This document shows, in pieces, positions 39,111-48,366 of a DNA stretch of 64,000 nucleotides. The notes under the pieces are model-generated. The model had not been told where the DNA came from. It saw nothing but the letters and a program-made list of their open reading frames with translations, and ran no database searches. Numbering within the stretch: position 1 is the stretch's first letter; every line of letters begins with the position of its first letter. Source of the DNA: Thiobacillus sp. (GTDB lineage: Bacteria; Pseudomonadota; Gammaproteobacteria; Burkholderiales; Thiobacillaceae); assembly GCA_019459055.1 (NCBI GenBank), contig JAIBEI010000033.1, forward strand, positions 57,288 through 121,287. The letters run 5' to 3'. Made by a program: the position numbers and the translations under genes.

Positions 39111-39195
39111 CATCGCGAGGCTCATAGAGCCGTGGCGATCCGAGGTCGTCGTTCCGGCTGATATTCCGGGTTGCTTCGGCTTCGTCGCAATGACG
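39111..39195. repeat. Degraded REP-like element
   Basis: CATCGCGAGGCTCATAGAGC ... GTGGCGATCC (39111-39141) and GGTTGCTTCGGC ... GTCGCAATGACGG (39168-39195) resemble the two ends of the repeat family seen intact at 31530-31596. The arms no longer pair perfectly. It lies between the msrA fragment and the GST gene. Confidence 0.55.
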
Positions 39196-39197
39196 GT

Positions 39198-39806
39198 TCA
39201 GACGACGGGAACCGTTTCCTTGAACGACGCGCGCGTCGCCAGCTTGTCGGCGAGCCTGGCCAGATTGGGATGCGCGGTGCGCCAGTCGATTCCAGGGGCG
39301 CGCAGTTCCAGATAGCCGAGCGTGCAGCCACAGGCGACATCGGCGAGCGTCATGCTGTTGCCGAGGTACCACGGCTTTTCGCCCAGCGCTTCCGACAAGG
39401 CTACCAGCCCGCGGAACAGGGCTTTTTCCTGCAGCACCAGCCAGTCGCTGCTCTGCTGTTCGGGCGGACGTTTCCTTTCCAGGTAAACCGCCACCGTGGC
39501 ATCGGTGATGCCGTCGGCCAAGGCTTCGATGCCGCGCACGATCATGCGGCTTTTCGGTTCCGACGGGATCAGATGGGCCACAGGGCTGACGTGGTCGAGA
39601 TATTCGACGATGACGCGCGAATCGAACACGCTACTGCCGTCTTCCAGCACCAGCACCGGCACCTTGCCGAGCGGATTGAGGCCGGCAACGGGGCTGTCTG
39701 GCAACCAGGGATTTTCGACCTGGAGCTGGAACGGAATTTTCTTTTCCAGCAGCACCACGCGGGCTTTGCGGCCATAGGGGCTGGTGAGCGAGGTGACGAG
39801 TTTCAT
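39198..39806 (-). CDS. Glutathione S-transferase family protein (YibF-like)
   Basis: 202 aa. N-terminal thioredoxin-like domain with SPYGRKARVVLLEK (active-site serine region), the cis-proline GKVPVLVLEDG and DSRVIVEYLD, then an all-helical C-domain (SMTLADVACGCTLGYLEL). A cytosolic GST of the YibF/beta-like type; the substrate is not predictable. Encoded alone, 33 bases from the next gene on the same strand. Confidence 0.92.
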   Translation of the reverse strand: MKLVTSLTSPYGRKARVVLLEKKIPFQLQVENPWLPDSPVAGLNPLGKVPVLVLEDGSSVFDSRVIVEYLDHVSPVAHLIPSEPKSRMIVRGIEALADGITDATVAVYLERKRPPEQQSSDWLVLQEKALFRGLVALSEALGEKPWYLGNSMTLADVACGCTLGYLELRAPGIDWRTAHPNLARLADKLATRASFKETVPVV

Positions 39807-39839
39807 GCGGAGTTCGATCCTGAGGTGCTTGATTAATTA

Positions 39840-40493
39840 TTAGACATGCTCGCGGGCGGCGCCATTATCGCCTGTTGCCAGCGCGGCTCCAACCCGTTCG
39901 CGCAGGGCCGGCAACACCTCCTGCTCGAACCAGGGATGGCGCTTGAACCATAGACGATTGCGCGGGCTGGGGTGCGGTAGCGGGAAATAGTCCGGGGCGA
40001 ATTCACGCCAGGCGGCCACCGTGTCGGCCACCGTGTCGGCCAGCGTGCGGCCACGGCGGCGGCCCAGGTAATGCGCCTGCGCATAGGCGCCGACCAGCAG
40101 GGTGAGCCGGATGTCGGGCATCGCCGCGCGCAGTTGCGGATGCCACAGCGGCGCGCATTCCGGACGCGGCGGCAGGTCGCTGCCCTTCACCGTTCCGGGA
40201 TAGCACAGGCCGGTGGGGACGATGGCGATGCGCGAGACGTCGTAGAACTGCTCGCGCGTCATGCCCAGCCAGTCACGCAGCCGGTCACCCGAGGGGTCGT
40301 TCCATGGAATGCCGGTTTCATGCACGCGCCGCCCCGGCGCCTGGCCTACGATCAGAAGGCGCGCAGTGGGCGAAACGCGCAGGACGGGACGCGGTGAATG
40401 CGGCAGGCTGGCGGCGCAGACGGTGCACGCCTGCACCCGTTCAACCAGCTCGGCAAAATCCTTGGGCTGACCGACTTCACCCGACTTCTTCAT
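39840..40493 (-). CDS. Uracil-DNA glycosylase-family protein
   Basis: 217 aa. LLIVGQAPGRRVHETGIPWND resembles motif A (GxxPGxxE) of UDG superfamily proteins, and the C-terminal PLPHPSPRNRLWFKRHPWFE matches the HPSPRN motif. A CTVCAASLPHSPRP segment near the start suggests the YbcI/small-UDG-like subfamily without a full 4Fe-4S set. Likely DNA-repair related. A 12-base direct repeat (40021-40044) duplicates TVAD in the protein. It begins 18 bases after thrC's stop on the same strand. Confidence 0.82.
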   Translation of the reverse strand: MKKSGEVGQPKDFAELVERVQACTVCAASLPHSPRPVLRVSPTARLLIVGQAPGRRVHETGIPWNDPSGDRLRDWLGMTREQFYDVSRIAIVPTGLCYPGTVKGSDLPPRPECAPLWHPQLRAAMPDIRLTLLVGAYAQAHYLGRRRGRTLADTVADTVAAWREFAPDYFPLPHPSPRNRLWFKRHPWFEQEVLPALRERVGAALATGDNGAAREHV

Positions 40494-40511
40494 CGCCGTC
40501 AGGCGTACCGC

Positions 40512-41936
40512 TCAACCCGCGTGGTCGACGATGAACTGCTTGACCGCATTGACGTCGGCGTCCATGACATGCTTCTTCTGTGGCTGCGCTTCGAGGTCCG
40601 CAAGCTCGGCCGGACGCACCGGATCGATGCCGAGCGCTTCGCGGATCGCGTCCTCGAACTTGGCGGGCTGCGCGGTCTCCATGCAGACCAGCGGCACGCC
40701 GGGTTCGCGGTGCTCCAGCCCCACTTTCAGGCCGTCGGCGGTGTGCGGGTCAATCATGGTGCCGTACAGCTGGTACACAGTGCGGATGGTATCGATGCGG
40801 TTGGCGTGGTTGCTCGAACCCGAGACCATGCCGAATTCGGCGACACGCTTGAACAGACCATCCGCATTCAGATCGAAGCTGCCGCCGGACTCGACCGCGC
40901 TCCACAGGCTGCGGATTTTTGCAGCGTCGCGTCCAGTCAGGTCAAAGATGAAGCGCTCGAAGTTGGAGGCCTTGGATATGTCCATCGACGGGCTGGAAGT
41001 GTGTTTCGTCTCCGGCCGCGGGCGGTAGACGCCGGTCCTGAAGAACTCGTCGAGGACATCGTTTTCGTTGGTGGCGACGATCAGCTTCCTGATCGGCAGG
41101 CCCATCTGGCGCGCGATGTGGCCGGCGCAGACGTTGCCGAAGTTGCCCGACGGCACCGAGAACGACACCTGCTGATCGTTGCTCCGGGTCGCCGCGAAAT
41201 AGGCCTTGAAGTAATACACGCTCTGCGCCGCGACGCGTGCCCAGTTGATCGAGTTGACCGCGCCGATGTGATGCTTTGTCTTGAATTCGAGGTCGTTCGA
41301 CACCGCCTTGACGATGTCCTGGCACTGGTCGAACACGCCGCGAATGACGAGATTGTAAATATTGGCGTCGGTGAGCGCATACATCTGCGCCTGCTGGAAG
41401 CGCGTCATGCCGTGCTCGGGCGACAGCATGAAGACGCGGATGCCGCGCTTGCCGCGCATCGCGTATTCGGCGGCGGAGCCGGTGTCGCCCGAGGTGGCGC
41501 CAAGGATGTTCAATTCGCCGCCGGTCTTCGCCAGCACGTACTCGAACAGGTTGCCCAGGATCTGCATCGCCACGTCCTTAAACGCCAGCGTCGGGCCGTT
41601 CGACAGCGCCAGCACGTGCAGGCCGGGTTCCAGGGTTTTCAGCGGGGTGATGTCTTCGGCGTTCTCGCCCGGATTGGTGTAGCGATAGACGTCGGCGGTG
41701 TAGGTCTTGTCGATCAGGCGGCGCAGGTCGTCGTGCGGGATGTCGTCGATCAGGCGCGACAGCACGGCGAAGGCGAGTTCGCGGTAGCTCATGCCGCGCA
41801 TCGCTTCGAGTTCGGCGGCAGTCAAGCGCGGATAGGTCTCCGGCACATAGAGGCCGCCGTCGCTGGCCAGCCCGCCAAGCAGGATTTCGGAGAAGCGGAG
41901 TTGCGGCGCGAGGCCGCGGGTGCTGAGGTAATTCAT
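40512..41936 (-). CDS. thrC: Threonine synthase
   Basis: 474 aa. MNYLSTRG, GGLASDGGLYVPETYP and the PLP-lysine segment GPTLAFKDVAMQ mark the long threonine synthase type. It converts O-phosphohomoserine to threonine. Located 13 bases after hom. The kinase thrB is not in the window. Confidence 0.97.
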   Translation of the reverse strand: MNYLSTRGLAPQLRFSEILLGGLASDGGLYVPETYPRLTAAELEAMRGMSYRELAFAVLSRLIDDIPHDDLRRLIDKTYTADVYRYTNPGENAEDITPLKTLEPGLHVLALSNGPTLAFKDVAMQILGNLFEYVLAKTGGELNILGATSGDTGSAAEYAMRGKRGIRVFMLSPEHGMTRFQQAQMYALTDANIYNLVIRGVFDQCQDIVKAVSNDLEFKTKHHIGAVNSINWARVAAQSVYYFKAYFAATRSNDQQVSFSVPSGNFGNVCAGHIARQMGLPIRKLIVATNENDVLDEFFRTGVYRPRPETKHTSSPSMDISKASNFERFIFDLTGRDAAKIRSLWSAVESGGSFDLNADGLFKRVAEFGMVSGSSNHANRIDTIRTVYQLYGTMIDPHTADGLKVGLEHREPGVPLVCMETAQPAKFEDAIREALGIDPVRPAELADLEAQPQKKHVMDADVNAVKQFIVDHAG

Positions 41937-41949
41937 TGCCTGACCTTTT

Positions 41950-43263
41950 TTACTTGGACGCCAACTCTTCGAGCCGGATGCGCATCACCTGCCCCGCCAC
42001 GGTATCCAGCGCCTCGATCCTGGCGATCGCCGCGTTGATGTTCTTCTCCACCGTGATATGGGTCAGCAGGATGATGGTGACCTGCTCTTCGCCTTCGGCA
42101 GGCTCCTTCTGCACCATGGCGTCGATCGAGATGTTGCCGTCGGCCAGGATGCGGGTGATGTCGGCCAGCACGCCGGGGCGGTCGAAGGCGCACAGGCGCA
42201 GGTAGTACGCGGTGCGCACCTCGTCCATCGGCAGAATCGGCGTGGCGGCCAGCTGGTCCGGCTGGAACGCCAGATGCGGCACGCGATGGTGCGGGTCTGC
42301 GGTGTGCAGGCGGGTGACGTCGACCAGGTCGGCGACCACCGCGGAGGCGGTCGGCTCGGCGCCGGCGCCGGCACCGTAATACAGCGTCGGGCCGACGGCG
42401 TCGCCCAGGACCAGCACCGCATTCATCGCGCCGTCAACGTTGGCGATCAGGCGGCGCTCGGGAATCAGCGTCGGGTGCACGCGCAGTTCGATGCCGTTTT
42501 CGGCGCGGCGCGCGATGCCCAAGAGCTTGATGCGGTAACCCAGTTCCTCGGCGTACTGTACGTCCTCGCGCGTCAGTTTCGAGATGCCCTCGGTGTAGGC
42601 GCGGTCGAACTGCATCGGGATGCCGAAGGCGATCGCCGACAGGATGGTGAGCTTGTGCGCGGCGTCGATGCCCTCAATGTCGAAGGTCGGGTCGGCCTCG
42701 GCATAGCCCAGGCGCTGCGCCTCCTTCAGCACATCGTCGAAGGCCGCGCCCTTGTCGCGCATTTCGGTGAGGATGAAGTTGCTTGTGCCGTTGATGATGC
42801 CGGCCAGCCACTCGATGCGGTTGGCGGTAAGGCCTTCGCGCAGCGCCTTGATGATGGGAATCCCGCCCGCCACCGCCGCCTCGAACGCGACCATCACGCC
42901 CTTGGCCTGCGCCGCCGCGAAAATTTCGTTGCCGTATTTGGCGACCAGATGCTTGTTGGCGGTAACCACGTGCTTGCCGCGGGCGATCGCCTGCATCACC
43001 AGTTCGCGCGCCGGCTCCAGGCCGCCGATCAGTTCGACCACGATATCGATCTCGGGGTCGTCGACGACGTCGAACGGATTGGTCGTCAGCGGCAGGTCGC
43101 CGGCCAGCGCACGGGCCTTTTCGAGATTGCGCACCGCCGCGCGCACCACGCGGATTTCGCGCCCGGCGCGGCGGGTGATCTCTTCGGCATTGCGGCGCAG
43201 CACGGTGAGCGTGCCGCCCCCGACAGTTCCCAGGCCCAGCAGGCCGACGTTGATGGGTTTCAT
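41950..43263 (-). CDS. hom: Homoserine dehydrogenase
   Basis: 437 aa. NAD(P)-binding GLLGLGTVGGGTLTVL, catalytic-domain segments VAGGIPIIKALREGLTANRI and a C-terminal ACT domain (LCAFDRPGVLADITRILADG), consistent with feedback control by threonine. It reduces aspartate semialdehyde to homoserine. Forms an operon with thrC; an inverted repeat separates it from alaA upstream. Confidence 0.97.
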   Translation of the reverse strand: MKPINVGLLGLGTVGGGTLTVLRRNAEEITRRAGREIRVVRAAVRNLEKARALAGDLPLTTNPFDVVDDPEIDIVVELIGGLEPARELVMQAIARGKHVVTANKHLVAKYGNEIFAAAQAKGVMVAFEAAVAGGIPIIKALREGLTANRIEWLAGIINGTSNFILTEMRDKGAAFDDVLKEAQRLGYAEADPTFDIEGIDAAHKLTILSAIAFGIPMQFDRAYTEGISKLTREDVQYAEELGYRIKLLGIARRAENGIELRVHPTLIPERRLIANVDGAMNAVLVLGDAVGPTLYYGAGAGAEPTASAVVADLVDVTRLHTADPHHRVPHLAFQPDQLAATPILPMDEVRTAYYLRLCAFDRPGVLADITRILADGNISIDAMVQKEPAEGEEQVTIILLTHITVEKNINAAIARIEALDTVAGQVMRIRLEELASK

Positions 43264-43290
43264 TTAAATAATCTCAGTCAAAAACTTTGA

Positions 43291-43398
43291 TCCGCGAAGG
43301 ACGCGAAGAGACGCGAAGTACATTCAAAACAAAAAAGGCATACCTTGGAAATCTGTCTTTTAGGGTTTTTCTTCGTGCTTCTTCGCGTCCTTCGCGGA
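43291..43398. repeat. Dispersed 28-base repeat in inverted arrangement
   Basis: Left arm TCCGCGAAGGACGCGAAGAG... (43291-43318) and right arm ...TTCGCGTCCTTCGCGGA (43371-43398) match at 25 of 28 positions when paired, around a 52-base AT-richer centre. A third copy lies singly at 49901-49928. It sits between alaA and hom. Confidence 0.75.
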
Positions 43399-43411
43399 TA
43401 AAAATAAAAAA

Positions 43412-44656
43412 TCAGCGATGCGCGCGCCGGCGGTCGAGGAACCGGCTCATGCGCGAAATCGCCTCGGTCAGTTCTTCCTCGTGTGGCAGGAACACCACCC
43501 GGATGTGATCGGGGTGCGGCCAGTTGAAGCCGCTGCCCTGCACCACCAGCACGCGCTCCTCTTCGAGCAGGTTGAGGATGAATTTCTGGTCGTCGTGGAT
43601 GTGATACAGCTTGGGGTCGAGCTTCGGGAACAGGTACATCGCCGCCTTCGGCTTCACGCACGTCACCCCTGGAATCAAGGTCAGCAACTCGTGCGCGAGG
43701 TCGCGCTGGCGCGTCAGCCGGCCACTCGGCGCGACCAGGTCGTTGATGCTCTGGTAGCCCCCCAGCGCGGTCTGGATCGCATACTGCCCCGGCACGTTGG
43801 AACACAGGCGCATCGACGCCAGCATGTTGAGCCCCTCCAGATAATCCTTGGCGTGGCGCTTGTCGCCCGACACGATCAGCCAGCCCGAACGGTAGCCGCA
43901 GGCACGGTAGTTTTTCGACAGGCCGTTGAGGGTGACAACCAGCACATCCTCGGCCAGCGAGGCGATCGAGGTGTGCACCACGCCGTCGAACAGCACCTTG
44001 TCGTAGATTTCGTCGGCGTACACGATCAGCTGGTGCTGGCGCGCGATCTCCAGGACTTCCAGCAGCAACTCGTTCGGGTACAGCGCGCCGGTCGGATTGT
44101 TCGGGTTGATGATGACGATGGCGCGCGTGTTCGGCGTGATCTTGGCACGGATGTCGTCCAGGTCGGGCAGCCAGCCGGCGCCCTCGTCGCACAGGTAATG
44201 GCGCGGTTTGCCGCCACCCAAGCTCACCGCCGCGGTCCACAGCGGATAGTCGGGTGCCGGTACCAGCACTTCGTCGCCGTTGTTCAGCAGCGCCTGCATC
44301 GCCATCACGATCAGTTCGGAGGCGCCGTTGCCGATGAAGATATCGTCGATCTGCACCCCGGGAATGCCCTTGCGCTGGGTCTCGTGCATGATCGCCTTGC
44401 GCGCCGAGAACAGCCCCTTCGAATCGCTGTACCCCGAAGCGTTCGGCAGGTTGAGGATCACGTCCTGCACGATTTCCTCCGGTGCCTCGAAGCCGAATGG
44501 CGCCGGGTTGCCGATGTTCAGCTTGATGATGCGATGGCCCTCTTCCTCCATCTGCCGCGCGCGCGCCATCACCGGCCCGCGGATGTCGTAGCAGACGTTG
44601 TCGAGCTTGGACGATTTACGGATGGTGCGTAAGCATGGCTTGTTGTCAGCCGTCAC
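43412..44656 (-). CDS. alaA: Alanine/aspartate aminotransferase-type enzyme (AlaA-like)
   Basis: 414 aa from a GTG at 44656 (preceded by AGGAA); the track ATG 30 codons upstream is arginine-rich without similarity. KSSKLDNVCYDIRGPV, LNIGNPAPFGFEAPEEI, NPNNPTGALY and the PLP-lysine region LNGLSKNYRACGYR closely resemble E. coli AlaA (glutamate-pyruvate aminotransferase). It sits upstream of hom-thrC, as in many betaproteobacteria, and may be the operon's first gene. The exact start is uncertain. Confidence 0.9.
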   Translation of the reverse strand: MTADNKPCLRTIRKSSKLDNVCYDIRGPVMARARQMEEEGHRIIKLNIGNPAPFGFEAPEEIVQDVILNLPNASGYSDSKGLFSARKAIMHETQRKGIPGVQIDDIFIGNGASELIVMAMQALLNNGDEVLVPAPDYPLWTAAVSLGGGKPRHYLCDEGAGWLPDLDDIRAKITPNTRAIVIINPNNPTGALYPNELLLEVLEIARQHQLIVYADEIYDKVLFDGVVHTSIASLAEDVLVVTLNGLSKNYRACGYRSGWLIVSGDKRHAKDYLEGLNMLASMRLCSNVPGQYAIQTALGGYQSINDLVAPSGRLTRQRDLAHELLTLIPGVTCVKPKAAMYLFPKLDPKLYHIHDDQKFILNLLEEERVLVVQGSGFNWPHPDHIRVVFLPHEEELTEAISRMSRFLDRRRAHR

Positions 44657-44801
44657 GGTGGGTTTCCTGGTCAACCTGCGCAAAATCAAGGCAAAACAAC
44701 GCCTTGGGAAACGCGCGATTTTACCGGAGCCGCCCTGCCCCGGCAAACGCCGTTGCAGTGGGCGACACCCGAAATTTCACTGGATCTGCTATGGTTTCAT
44801 C

Positions 44802-45206
44802 ATGAAACTGCACCTCAACTCCGACGTCAGCCAGTTGCTGTTCACCGGCTATGGCGACAATCACGTCCTCGTCAACGGTCAGCGTTTTGATAGCAGCCTG
44901 CTGCTGACCGCACGCGGCGTCGAGATCGCGCCGTGGGCCGGACAGGGTTTTGAGGCGCTGACTGCCGACCATTTTGAATGGGTAGCCTGTCACGAGCTGG
45001 ATATCCTGCTGCTGGGCACCGGCCCCCGGCAACGCTTTCCCCACCCTTCGCTCACGCGCACGCTGATGGATGCGCGCATCGGGCTGGAGGTGATGGACAT
45101 CGGCGCGCTGTGCCGAACCTACAATATTCTTGCGGCGGAGGGCCGGAGCGTGGGGGCGGCGGTGTTGATCGAGCCCAACACCCAGGGCGCAAGCCCCCAA
45201 GCCTGA
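44802..45206 (+). CDS. Mth938-like (DUF498) domain protein
   Basis: 134 aa from ATG 44802; the longer frame of the track overlaps the alaA promoter and has no similarity. YGDNHVLVNGQRFDSSLLL, LDILLLGTGPRQRFP and GLEVMDIGALCRTYNILAAEGR are the family signature. Function is unknown; related mitochondrial proteins assemble complex I. Divergent from alaA. Confidence 0.9.
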   Translation: MKLHLNSDVSQLLFTGYGDNHVLVNGQRFDSSLLLTARGVEIAPWAGQGFEALTADHFEWVACHELDILLLGTGPRQRFPHPSLTRTLMDARIGLEVMDIGALCRTYNILAAEGRSVGAAVLIEPNTQGASPQA

Positions 45207-45261
45207 TTCGGTGGCTTGCGCCCTGCACGGCTTCCTGTTCGATACGCCCGCGATTACGGCT

Positions 45262-45696
45262 TCATGGCTGCGCAACGTGGAAGAATTGGTCAAGCAATAA
45301 CTGCAGCGGCCAAACGGCTGCCGCAAGAAGCAGAAAACAGCCCAGAAATCGCAGGACGGACTTTCCCGCCTCCCGCCAGCCGCGCGATTTGACCAAAAAA
45401 ATAGGAATGCTTATTTCTGGAACAATCAAGGACATGGATGCGTAAATGTCCCGGCGCGATTTCTCAAACAGCCTGTCTTCCGCGTCGAAAAACACCCAGA
45501 GCGCGATAGGTAAGCGCAATAGCATGCGCTCAGTCGATGCGTACCAAATCGCCTCTGTCATGTCCTGGGATGCGTATCGGGTAATCAAAACGGATATGGC
45601 CAACAGTATCCAGAAACCAAGAGCGGCATAGACCGGCTTTCCTTTCGGTTCCCACGTTAAAACGCCCATCATCCCCCCGAATGAATCAACCCACAC
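45262..45696 (-). CDS. Small hypothetical membrane protein
   Basis: 144 aa if started at GTG 45696; internal ATGs at 45672/45669 are alternatives. Hydrophobic segments ALGFWILLAISVLITRY, LPIALWVFF, SMSLIVPEISIPIFLV and FLGCFLLLAAAVWPLQLLL suggest three to four membrane spans. No recognised family. The local base composition is a little more AT-rich than its neighbours. The hydrophobic periodicity argues it is real, but this is not certain. Confidence 0.5.
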   Translation of the reverse strand: MWVDSFGGMMGVLTWEPKGKPVYAALGFWILLAISVLITRYASQDMTEAIWYASTERMLLRLPIALWVFFDAEDRLFEKSRRDIYASMSLIVPEISIPIFLVKSRGWREAGKSVLRFLGCFLLLAAAVWPLQLLLDQFFHVAQP

Positions 45697-45768
45697 TGGA
45701 CGTGCCTGCCATCGGCAAGTAGCTGGATGCTTGAAACCTTGGTTGGCCCAGTGCGCGCGGCACTTTTC

Positions 45769-46425
45769 TCACGCATCCGGCATCACCTGCTCGAAACTGG
45801 TGATCGCCTTAAATTCCCCGCAATCCTTGTGCGGCTGCCGCGAATCGGGATTGCACACCGCCAGCAGGTGCTCGACGCCGTAAGCCTGGGCACTCTTCAA
45901 CACCGGCAGGCTGTCGTCGACAAACAGGGTGCGGCGCGGGTCGTACGGCTCGATCGCCTGCAGGCCCTGCCAGAAATCCGGGTGCTCCTTGGGCAGGCCG
46001 ACCCGGTGCGACGAGATCAGCGCGTCGAAATAGGCGTCGATGCGGGTTTCGCGCATTTTGAGGTCGAGGCTCCTGGGATGCGCGTTGGTCACCATGACCA
46101 CGCGGCGCCCCGACGCGCGCACTGCCTGCAGGAAGGCCGGCACGTCGGGGCGCACCGCGATCAGGTGGGCGACTTCTTCCTTCAACTGCAGGATGTCGAG
46201 CGCGAGCTCGCTGCTCCAGAAATCCAGGCAGTACCAGTTGAGCGTACCGCTGTGACGCGCGTAATGCGCGGTGAGATGCGCACGCGCCACTTCCGGCGCG
46301 AGGCCGTGGTACTCGGCATAGCGGCGCGGCATGTGCTCAAGCCAGAAATGGTTGTCGAAATACAGGTCGAGCAGGGTGCCGTCCATGTCGAGGAAGACGG
46401 TGTCGATCCGCGGCCAGTCGATCAT
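45769..46425 (-). CDS. HAD-family nucleotidase (YrfG-like)
   Basis: 218 aa from ATG 46425 (MIDWPRIDTVFLDMDGTLLDL). HAD motif I DMDGTLLDL, motif II VMVTNAH, the lysine in VGLPKEH and motif IV LFVDDSLPVLKSA are present, with a long helical cap. YrfG of E. coli is a GMP/IMP nucleotidase. It follows rpoS on the same strand after 43 bases. Confidence 0.9.
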   Translation of the reverse strand: MIDWPRIDTVFLDMDGTLLDLYFDNHFWLEHMPRRYAEYHGLAPEVARAHLTAHYARHSGTLNWYCLDFWSSELALDILQLKEEVAHLIAVRPDVPAFLQAVRASGRRVVMVTNAHPRSLDLKMRETRIDAYFDALISSHRVGLPKEHPDFWQGLQAIEPYDPRRTLFVDDSLPVLKSAQAYGVEHLLAVCNPDSRQPHKDCGEFKAITSFEQVMPDA

Positions 46426-46468
46426 TGCAGCGCCCCCGCCTGGCGCTCCCGCGACGCGTGACGGCACG

Positions 46469-47413
46469 TCAAAACAGCTCGTCTTTGGAGATTCCGCGCC
46501 GCCGCAGCGTCTGCCGCAGCACGCGCAGGGCTTCCATCTGGATCTGCCGCACGCGTTCGCGGGTGACCTGCAGTTCCATCGCCAGCTCTTCCAGGGTGCA
46601 GGTTTCGCAGCCGTTCAGGCCGAAGCGCCGCTCGATCACCCATCGCTGCTTGTCATTGAGCTGTCCCAGCCATTCGCGGACGTGGTGCCCGATTTCCTCA
46701 AGCAGCAGCATTTCATCCGGCAGATGGGCGTTTTCGTCGGCGATGGCCTCGCCCAGCGACAGCATGGGATCGACGTCGAGCGGCGCATCGAGCGAGGCCA
46801 CCCGCTCGTTCAGCTGCATGATGCGGCGCACATCCTCGACCGCATGACCGGTCAGGGCTGCGATGTCTTCCGATGTGGCGTCGCTGACGCCGTGCGTTTC
46901 CAGATGGCGCCTGGCGCGCAGGTAGATGTTGAGTTCCTTGATGATGTGCACCGGCAGGCGGATGGTGCGCGACTGGTTCATGATCGCGCGCTCGATGTTC
47001 TGGCGGATCCACCAGGTCGCGTAGGTCGAAAAACGAAAGCCGCGCTCGGGGTCGAATTTTTCCAGCGCGTGGATGAGGCCGAGGTTGCCCTCCTCCACCA
47101 AGTCGAGCAGGGTCAGCCCGCGGTTGGCGTAGTGCTTGGCAATGTTGACCACCAGCCGCAGGTTGCGCTCGATCATGGTCTGGCGCGCCTCGAAGTCGCC
47201 CTCGACCACGCGCCGCGCCAGCACGACTTCCTCTTCCGCCGTCAGCAGCGGGGCCTGGCCGATTTCGTTGAGATACAGCTGGGTGACGTCGACCTGCGGC
47301 TCGTCGAGGATGGCCGATGCCAGCTCCTCGCTGGTGTCCGCATGCGCCTGCGACTCCGCTTCGGATTCTTCTGGCGTCAGGTCATCCGATTCATCGCTGG
47401 GATCGTGGCTCAT
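46469..47413 (-). CDS. rpoS: RNA polymerase sigma factor RpoS
   Basis: 314 aa. Region 1.2/2 [21 protein letters not shown], the -10 recognition [20 protein letters not shown] and region 4.2 [21 protein letters not shown] fit RpoS rather than RpoD (no long region 1.1 or non-conserved insert). Acidic N-terminus. Its ATG overlaps the nlpD stop (ATGA), and nlpD is the standard upstream neighbour. It directs stationary-phase and stress transcription. Confidence 0.97.
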   Translation of the reverse strand: MSHDPSDESDDLTPEESEAESQAHADTSEELASAILDEPQVDVTQLYLNEIGQAPLLTAEEEVVLARRVVEGDFEARQTMIERNLRLVVNIAKHYANRGLTLLDLVEEGNLGLIHALEKFDPERGFRFSTYATWWIRQNIERAIMNQSRTIRLPVHIIKELNIYLRARRHLETHGVSDATSEDIAALTGHAVEDVRRIMQLNERVASLDAPLDVDPMLSLGEAIADENAHLPDEMLLLEEIGHHVREWLGQLNDKQRWVIERRFGLNGCETCTLEELAMELQVTRERVRQIQMEALRVLRQTLRRRGISKDELF

Positions 47414-48366
47414 GAGCGCTCCGGCAGATAGATCAGGGGGTCGAGCGGCTTGCCATAGCGGCGGATTTCAAAATGCAGCTTCACCCGGTCGGCGTCGCTG
47501 TCGCCCATCAGGGCAATCTTCTGCCCGGCGGCCACCGTGTCGCCCTCCTTCACCAGAATCGTTTCGTTGTGCGCGTAGGCCGAAAGAAACTCGCCCGCAT
47601 GCTTGACGATCAGCAACCGCCCGTAGCCGCGCAGGCCGCTGCCGCTGTACACCACCTTGCCGGGCGCCACCGCGATCACCGGCGCATTGCGCTTGCCTAC
47701 GATGTCGATGCCCTTGCCGCCCGCTGCGCCAAAGTGCCCGGCCAGCGTGCCCTCGGCCGGCCACAGCCAGCTGTCGACCAGCCCGCTTGCAGCGGGCGCC
47801 GGAGGCGGTGGCATCGCTGCGACAGGCGCCGGCCTGACCACGGCGGGCGCCACTGCCGTCACCGGGGCGCCCGATATTTGCGCCCAGCCGGCCTCGGAAT
47901 ACGGCCGCAGCACTGCTTGCGGTTCGCGCAGCACCGGCGGCCCCGTCGTCGGCGTCGCCTCGTCCAAGGGACGCGCGCTCGGCACGGGTTCGTCGTCGAG
48001 CGGCCGGATTTCGACCGCCCCCGGCGGCGGCGCCAGCCGCAGTACCTGGCCGACCAGAATACGGTCGGCCGACTCAAGCCGGTTCCAGAGGGCGATCTCG
48101 CGGTGATCGAGGCCGTTGGCGAAGGCGATGGCATACAGCGTTTCGCCGCGCTGCACGGTATGCAGGCCATTGGCGGACGGCGCAATCTGCGGCGTGGCGG
48201 AGCGCGGCGCCTCGGACCCGGCCGTGCGCCCGGACCGATCGCTTACCGGCGCGGGCCCGGGCGAGGTGCAGGCAGCAAGCCCCAGCAGCAGCAGGCCCAG
48301 CCAGGCGACGGGTGCGCGCCCTGCGGCGGCCATTCCGATCGCGCGACCCCGGGCAGCCGTCCGCAT
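47410..48366 (-). CDS. nlpD: NlpD: LysM and M23 peptidase-domain lipoprotein
   Basis: 318 aa from ATG 48366, which overlaps the pcm stop (TGATG). Lipoprotein signal [11 protein letters not shown], a LysM domain ([19 protein letters not shown]), a proline/alanine linker and an M23 domain ([36 protein letters not shown]). The M23 zinc site lacks the usual histidines (GIDI rather than HxxxD), so, as in E. coli NlpD, it is probably an amidase activator and not a peptidase. Confidence 0.94.
   Translation of the reverse strand: MRTAARGRAIGMAAAGRAPVAWLGLLLLGLAACTSPGPAPVSDRSGRTAGSEAPRSATPQIAPSANGLHTVQRGETLYAIAFANGLDHREIALWNRLESADRILVGQVLRLAPPPGAVEIRPLDDEPVPSARPLDEATPTTGPPVLREPQAVLRPYSEAGWAQISGAPVTAVAPAVVRPAPVAAMPPPPAPAASGLVDSWLWPAEGTLAGHFGAAGGKGIDIVGKRNAPVIAVAPGKVVYSGSGLRGYGRLLIVKHAGEFLSAYAHNETILVKEGDTVAAGQKIALMGDSDADRVKLHFEIRRYGKPLDPLIYLPERS

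Larger units (their letters stand above)
38771..39197. other. 427-base intergenic region with broken msrA copy and REP-like sequence
   Basis: The region holds the putative promoter of the redox operon (38771-39000), the msrA fragment (39003-39083) and a degraded REP-like unit (39111-39195). No intact gene is supported; track ORFs here are shadows. Confidence 0.6.

Noticed and set aside
40015-40050. Short tandem repeats as a CRISPR array
   Set aside because: Two 12-base units inside a coding gene without spacers. No repeat-spacer pattern exists anywhere in the window.
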